Positions 36,663 to 41,381 of a stretch of DNA of 41,381 nucleotides are shown here, in pieces. The stretch spans positions 1 through 41,381 of the forward strand of contig JAJEBS010000091.1 in NCBI GenBank assembly GCA_022822425.1, in the 5' to 3' direction. The notes beneath the pieces were generated by a model. That model did no database searches and was not told the origin of the DNA. It saw only the letters and a list, made by a program, of their open reading frames with translations. Position 1 is the first letter of the stretch; each line of letters opens with the position of its first letter. Made by a program: the position numbers and the translations under genes. Source of the DNA: Gemmatimonadota bacterium. Its GTDB lineage: Bacteria; Gemmatimonadota; Gemmatimonadetes; Longimicrobiales; Gaopeijiaceae.

Positions 36663-36787
36663 GGTGTGAACCCCTCACCCAACATCACTCGTGCCCCGCA
36701 GCTTCCGCCCGCTTCGTCTACAGCTTCTCGTTCCTGGATCGGCGAGTGGACAGCGCTGCAACGCTGCCCTTCGGAGTCCGGTCGACC

Positions 36788-37783
36788 CTACCCTGGGATC
36801 GTCTGGAACAACAACCCGAGGTCTATTTCGATCATTTCGCCAGCATCGAGCCTGGCGACCGAGGCGTGCACCTCGTCGTCGCTCCAGCCATCCATGAAGC
36901 GCACGGCTGAAAGGGCAGCATACTCTCGGTTCAGCTCCATGCTGATCCACCGCCGGCCGAGTTCTTCCGCGACCTGGCCCGTGGTGTTGGAGCCAGAGAA
37001 GATGTCCAGGACCACGTCTTCCGGATCTGTCAGGAATTGGATGAAGAACCGCGGGAGCGCGCTGGGAAACCTCGCTGGGTGTCTGTCTCGCTGCAGCATC
37101 TTGCACAGCCGCAGATAGCCCGAATTGCTCTCCGTGTTGGGAATCTGCAACAGGTTCGATGGAATCGCGCCGCCGTTGTCCTTGCCGAAGGCCTTTGCGA
37201 TGTCGTGCCCGGAAGGTCGCGATTTGGGCCGGTAGTACTTGTCGGGGTCCTTGAGCAGCCTCTTCATGCGCTCGGAATACGGTACCAGGACGCGGGTCAC
37301 GTCCGCCTTCGGCTCTGCCGAACGGGAAAACCACCAGACCGTGTTGACCGAGTCCTTGGCTCGGATCTTCCGCTTGTTGACCCATTCGATCGGCGACGGC
37401 AGCTTCGACGGATTGAACCAGAAGAACTCTTCCGCCAACTCGTAGCCGAGGCGGTCGCAGAAGTCCAGCAGCACGCGGTAGTTGTAGAGCGAGCGCACGG
37501 GTTTGCCGCGCTTGTAGGCTCCGCCGAGGTCCAGAACGAAGCTGCCAGTGTCCTTCAGCACGCGGTACGCAGCTTCTCCGAACCTTCCCAACCATTCGAC
37601 GTACTCATCCTGCTCTTTGTTGCCGTAGGCCTTCTGCCGCAACAGGGCAAAGGGAGGGCTGGTCATGACCAGGTCCACCGTTTGTTCCGGCAGGTGCCTG
37701 AGCAGTTCCGCGCTATCCCCGCACAGCTGGAGACCTCGGGGCGTGCGATACACCTGTTTGTCGCTCGGAACGTCCAGCTTCAT
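36788..37783 (-). CDS. DNA methyltransferase, beta class (probable N4-cytosine or N6-adenine)
   Basis: A 331-residue modification methylase. The catalytic motif IV TSPPF (residues 41-45) comes first and the SAM-binding motif I DIFSGSNTTG (about residue 260) comes later, the beta-class order. SPPF/SPPY is common in N4-cytosine enzymes, but N6-adenine is possible. The target-recognition region lies between them. The ATG at 37783 overlaps the stop of the upstream nuclease/HEAT gene (ATGA); the frame is open further upstream but inside that gene. It is convergent with the helicase operon. It protects host DNA as half of a restriction-modification unit. Confidence 0.87.
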   Translation of the reverse strand: MKLDVPSDKQVYRTPRGLQLCGDSAELLRHLPEQTVDLVMTSPPFALLRQKAYGNKEQDEYVEWLGRFGEAAYRVLKDTGSFVLDLGGAYKRGKPVRSLYNYRVLLDFCDRLGYELAEEFFWFNPSKLPSPIEWVNKRKIRAKDSVNTVWWFSRSAEPKADVTRVLVPYSERMKRLLKDPDKYYRPKSRPSGHDIAKAFGKDNGGAIPSNLLQIPNTESNSGYLRLCKMLQRDRHPARFPSALPRFFIQFLTDPEDVVLDIFSGSNTTGQVAEELGRRWISMELNREYAALSAVRFMDGWSDDEVHASVARLDAGEMIEIDLGLLFQTIPG

Positions 37784-39330
37784 CGTGCACCATCCGTATC
37801 TGGGAGGTTCGCATCCGGCTGCAGTTCCCACCGCCGCGCGATCCAGCTCTCGACGAACGACCAAAGCAGCGTAATCGCGTAGTGGAGTTCCGGTGCAGTT
37901 TCCTGGAGATCCGCAACCGTCCCCGCCAGCCGTTCTCTAGGCAGGTGACCGGCCAACCAAACGGCCCATACGGAGGGATTCCCACCGGCAAGTTGCGCCG
38001 TCAGCTCCTGGATGGTCCCGTCCGGTAGCGCGCCGTGCTGGCGCAGCGCCTCGGCGCATCCCGCCGCTACCGCTGGATCCACCTCCTGCAGCCCCGAAAG
38101 GAGTAGGGGTACTGCGTCCGAGTCCAGGCTGACGATGCCCTCGAGAGCCTCTTCGCGGAGGTCTTGATCCACATCCCCGAACGCCCTCACAAGGCGTGAG
38201 CACGCTTCCGAACCGCCGATGCGGCTCAACGACCAGGCCGCCGCGCTGCGTTCGAAGTACGGGCGCTGGTGATCGTCCAGGATCGCGCTCAGCCTCCTCA
38301 CGCACTCATCGGTGCCGACTTCCCCCAACGAAATCACGGCCTCGAGCCGGATCTGCTGATCGGGGCTCGCCAAGTAAGGTGCGAAGAGGTGCTCCGCGCT
38401 CGCGCCACGAACGGCGACGAGGTAGGCGGCTGCCTCCAACCGGATGTACATGTCCTCTTCATGATCGCGCTCCAGACTCGCGATGGCCGTGCCAACGGAG
38501 TCGTCCTGCCGGAGTCTCGCCAGCTTCACTCCGGTGAACCGCTGCGTTCGCTCACGGGACGCCAGAAGCTGCGAAAGGTGACCCTCGGGCCACACACCGG
38601 GGCAGCGCAGGTCGTCGTCGTTCTCCGGCCTGACTCTCGACGCAAGGATCTGATTGAGCGCGATTTCATCGCCCGGGGCCACGGTGATTCGGAGCTCCTC
38701 GGGCACGGTCCGAGTGTAACGATGTCCGTCGCTGTCGCGCACAGTAGTGATCCGCTGACCCGTGACCGATTCCACGAAGCCGTCTCGGCTGGAGAACCAC
38801 GCCTTCCACGTGACGCTGGTCTCCGATCCTTCGGTAACGCCCTTGGTCGTCTCACCGTCCGGCGACACAGCCCTGAACCGAGCGACCCGCACGTAGTTTA
38901 CCCTGCCTTCGGCGTGCCACCGGATCCAGTTGCGTTCGTGCCAGTAGGAGACCGGTTCCTGGAGCCGACCGGCGCTCCACTGTTCCTCTTCGCCCGCCTT
39001 GCAGACCGGGAAGGCGATTACGTCGGCGTTCACCATCCCGAAGTCCCACGCACGCTCATGGTCCGCGAAGCTATGGGACATCGACAAGTCGGGCCGCGTC
39101 TTCGCCCGACTCTCGATGCGAAGCCCGCACCGTTCGCAAACGAGGTCGGGGATGCGGACGCGCTTGCGCTTGACATCTTTCCAGAGCTTCGTGTCCATCG
39201 CGCCGCGTTCGAGCTCGACGATTTGGTGTCCCATCCGCTCCAGATCCTGCGCTACGTGTCGGCTACCCACCGCACCCAGGGCAATCTTCCGAAAGAAGCT
39301 GGCATCAGGCTTGAGGGCGAGCGGTGGCAT
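37780..39330 (-). CDS. Putative restriction endonuclease with HEAT repeats
   Basis: A 516-residue protein immediately upstream of, and overlapping, the methyltransferase. The N-terminal ~110 residues (VELERGAMDTKLWKD, then RIPDLVCERCG and IESRAKT) give a candidate PD-(D/E)xK-like set (D62, E73, K77), with a C65-x2-C68 pair that may bind metal. Residues about 110-260 are mixed. From about residue 280 the protein is built of HEAT-like helical repeats (IRLEAVISLGEVG, ERSAAAWSLSRIG, LREEALEGIVSL). Pairing with a DNA methylase argues for a restriction enzyme, but the nuclease call rests on a short motif and could be wrong. Confidence 0.65.
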   Translation of the reverse strand: MPPLALKPDASFFRKIALGAVGSRHVAQDLERMGHQIVELERGAMDTKLWKDVKRKRVRIPDLVCERCGLRIESRAKTRPDLSMSHSFADHERAWDFGMVNADVIAFPVCKAGEEEQWSAGRLQEPVSYWHERNWIRWHAEGRVNYVRVARFRAVSPDGETTKGVTEGSETSVTWKAWFSSRDGFVESVTGQRITTVRDSDGHRYTRTVPEELRITVAPGDEIALNQILASRVRPENDDDLRCPGVWPEGHLSQLLASRERTQRFTGVKLARLRQDDSVGTAIASLERDHEEDMYIRLEAAAYLVAVRGASAEHLFAPYLASPDQQIRLEAVISLGEVGTDECVRRLSAILDDHQRPYFERSAAAWSLSRIGGSEACSRLVRAFGDVDQDLREEALEGIVSLDSDAVPLLLSGLQEVDPAVAAGCAEALRQHGALPDGTIQELTAQLAGGNPSVWAVWLAGHLPRERLAGTVADLQETAPELHYAITLLWSFVESWIARRWELQPDANLPDTDGAR

Positions 39331-40472
39331 GGTGTGAATCTAACCCAAGGCACTACGGCCAGCGAACCAGGAGGATTGAGCTGGAGTGTCACGGATCGGC
39401 GACCGAGTTCGCGCGTCTGCGTTGCTGGCAGCCACCAGCATTCTCCGCTTATCCGCTCCCGCACAGCCCAGACCTCTTGGCCACGCTGTGACTTCCAGCG
39501 CCGCCCGAAGGACCGCACGCTGCAGAGGCAAGAGCTAGCTCGACGCGCGCCCAAGGTAGGGCAGCAGGTAGTCTTGGGAGACCAACGAGCTCGGCCATCG
39601 GAGGGCCATCCCAGATTGGTGGAGCAGATGCCAGGACTGGAGTTGCGTCGACGACCCGGCCTGGCTCGGTGCTCCCCGGAGCTCTGAGACGGTGGTCATG
39701 GCATGGCCCGCAACCCGCTTCGGACAGACTGTTCACGGCTCCCCTCTCTGGATCGGTAGTCAACGCGCTCAACATAGCGTCTCCGTCGTCGGCGCGACCT
39801 TCGAGCGCGAGCGGGCTAATCCTCGCCGTAGAACCGGGCGATGGCTCTGTCCCCGCCGCGGCCGACGATGCGGACGCGTCCTCGGCGGGGCGTTCGTGGC
39901 TGTCGTACCCGGCGTTGAGGGACTTGATCATGACCTGGGAAACCAGGCCGCCGCCTCCTCGCTCGCCGGCCGAGATTGAAACCCATTGCGGATGGAATCC
40001 GTAAAGTATCGCCCTTCGGGCCACCGAAGCGTGAAGGGCGGCACGACTCAAACGAGGCGAAACGACGGAGGAGAAGCGTAATCAGGTTGATCCACCTCCG
40101 GCCGAACTGATGCCCGTGTCGATCCACGCGGGCGCTGGCGGGCTCAGTCGCCGCTCCGGCTTCGAGAGTACATGGACGATCCGGCATCGCAGCCTCGATC
40201 CCACCGCCGATCACGCTTCGCGAGCCTCGTTTGAGCGGGTTCTCCGATGCGCTCGCGGAGGTGCTTCCGCCATCGCATTGGCGGCGGCCTCCCGTGTTTC
40301 TCGGCCACGTCGGACAACATAGGACACTACGGACACTCAGGGCATCTACTACGGGTTGACTTCCCCCGAACCGGTCTCTCACCGTTCCCGGCGTGGAGAC
40401 GGTGGAGCGGCAGTTCAGTCTGCGGGTGAGCGCGGTCGGACGCACGGTCGCGTCAACGACGCGGGACGACCG
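39331..40472 (+). other. 1.1-kb gap without a convincing gene
   Basis: Both strands carry long open frames, but the products are low-complexity (Ala/Gly/Arg/Ser-rich) and mutually exclusive. One minus-strand frame (40051 to 39449, 200 codons) has a somewhat protein-like N-terminal part and then degenerates. Near 40068-40100 GGAGGAG and TCCACCTCC form a short inverted pair around a GTAATCAGGTTGA loop. No tRNA or integrase is seen. It may be an old integration junction or decayed DNA. Confidence 0.4.
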
Positions 40473-41381
40473 ATGATCGGCCACCTGCGGGGCCGCGAAC
40501 GTGCGCTCGCGGTCTTCGGCTTGACGGGCCGCGGGGCCGAATGGATCGCATTGGCGAGCCTGCACGGAGGCGTGTTCACGCGCGCACAGCTTGCCGCCTG
40601 GCTCAAGTGCGACCGCTTCAAGGCACTCCGTTTCGTCAAGGCCTTGGGAGAGCGAAGGCTGGCCACCGAGGAGACGGTCCGGGGCCTGAAGGTCTGCCGG
40701 GTGTGCGCGCGCGGCGTCTACCGGGCGCTCGGCGCCGAGGACATCCGCCGCCGCCGGATCGCCACGACCGAAGTCCTCATGCGCCGCCTGCTGTCTCTCG
40801 ACTACGTGATTGAGCACACCGATCTGCCTTGGCTCCCCACCGAAGAGGAGAAGGTCGGCGCGTTCGAGGCGCTGGGCATCAGCCGCTCGCTCCTGCCCGT
40901 CCGGGTGTACCGCGGCGCCGCCGGTGGCGCGCGCCGCCACTTCCCCCTTGGGCTGCCCGTCGCGCTGGACTCCCGCCGCGCCGTGTTCGTCTACGCCGAT
41001 CCCGGCTACGACACCGCGACCGCGCTCCGCTCCTGGCGGGATCGGCACCGGCGACTCTGGAAAGCGCTGAGGGAGCGGGGCCGGTCGGTCGAGGCTGTCG
41101 GGGTCGCGCGCGCCCGGAGAGAACTAAAGCGGGCGCGCACGATCCTCGGCAACTGGACCAGCGCGTCCCCCGCCTCCGGCCCCTCCTTTCGTCCCGAGAC
41201 CGTCGCGTCGGTCCGGCGCGAGATCGCGCGCATCGAGCAGGCCATCCTGGGCATGGACGACGAGGCGGTCGCGGAAATGGGCGGCTTCCAGGCCTGCCTG
41301 CACCGCATCGTTGAGCTGAAGGAACTGCTCCCACCGGAGCCTGCCGGACCGACGATCGACGGCTTTGCGGTGTGGCGTTCG
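40473..41381 (+). CDS. Unknown protein with N-terminal winged-helix-like region, 3'-truncated by the window
   Basis: The frame is open from the ATG at 40473 to the last base (303 codons), so the C-terminus is missing. Residues about 20-60 (WIALASLHGGVFTRAQLAAW, FKALRFVKALGERRL) look like a winged-helix DNA-binding segment. A middle part has LPVRVYRG and ALDSRRAVFVYADPGYDT. The rest is helical and Arg-rich. The overall shape recalls the replication-relaxation-like proteins of mobile elements, but this is a guess. Codon use is again very GC-rich and clean, unlike the gap before it. If it belongs to an integrative element, it marks the right part of the island. Confidence 0.6.
   Translation, partial: MIGHLRGRERALAVFGLTGRGAEWIALASLHGGVFTRAQLAAWLKCDRFKALRFVKALGERRLATEETVRGLKVCRVCARGVYRALGAEDIRRRRIATTEVLMRRLLSLDYVIEHTDLPWLPTEEEKVGAFEALGISRSLLPVRVYRGAAGGARRHFPLGLPVALDSRRAVFVYADPGYDTATALRSWRDRHRRLWKALRERGRSVEAVGVARARRELKRARTILGNWTSASPASGPSFRPETVASVRREIARIEQAILGMDDEAVAEMGGFQACLHRIVELKELLPPEPAGPTIDGFAVWRS

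Noticed and set aside
36662-36680. GGGTG/CACCC hairpin between the convergent WYL-like and methylase genes as a terminator
   Set aside because: The stem is only 5 bp and there is no T-tract on either strand.
39449-40051. 200-codon minus-strand frame after the nuclease/HEAT gene
   Set aside because: The product is Ala/Ser/Gly/Pro-rich with no domain; competing frames of similar length cover the same DNA.

Overview
The left third (about 1-12,900) is very GC-rich, densely coding bacterial chromosome: an acyl-CoA carboxylase/AtuA/enoyl-CoA hydratase operon, an M20 peptidase, an N-acyl-D-amino-acid deacylase lipoprotein, a secreted DUF1028 protein, a secreted amidohydrolase, a PQQ-type sugar dehydrogenase lipoprotein and a short RecQ helicase. 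This mix of exported amidohydrolases, peptidases and sugar dehydrogenase in a high-GC genome fits a heterotrophic Gemmatimonadota-like bacterium (marine or soil). That assignment is an inference from gene content and style, not from a marker gene.

From about 13,190 onward the window becomes a defence island. It has more mixed codon use, longer non-coding gaps, decayed genes and a chain of conflict-system cassettes. Four copies of a previously unnamed ~100-130-bp repeat (R1-R4, all in the same orientation) sit in the gaps between the first cassettes. R1-R2 encloses a collapsed methyltransferase/HNH remnant and a glycine-zipper membrane protein. R2-R3 encloses a two-gene STAND-like ATPase plus HEPN ribonuclease system on the minus strand. 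R3-R4 encloses an ABC-three-component (ABC-3C) system: nuclease-like effector, middle component and DUF3732-type ATPase.

After R4 lies the most interesting part, a tightly packed plus-strand operon (27,918-36,662). In order it holds an SF2 helicase with an N-terminal excisionase-like HTH, a small zinc-ribbon protein, a CD-NTase (cGAS/DncV-like nucleotidyltransferase), a two-TM SLATT effector, two unrecognised proteins, a second large SF2 helicase, and a WYL-like small protein. The two unrecognised proteins and the C-terminus of the second helicase share a recurring ~75-90-residue domain, five copies in three proteins, that I do not recognise. The CD-NTase/SLATT pair is a CBASS-type core. The helicases and repeat-domain proteins suggest an elaborated, possibly undescribed variant. 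A good sigma70-like promoter places the start of transcription at the first helicase's ATG, implying a leaderless message.

Convergent to this operon is a two-gene restriction-modification unit: a putative nuclease with HEAT repeats and a beta-class DNA methyltransferase. A ~1.1-kb stretch without a convincing gene follows, and then a truncated gene of unknown function that leaves the window.
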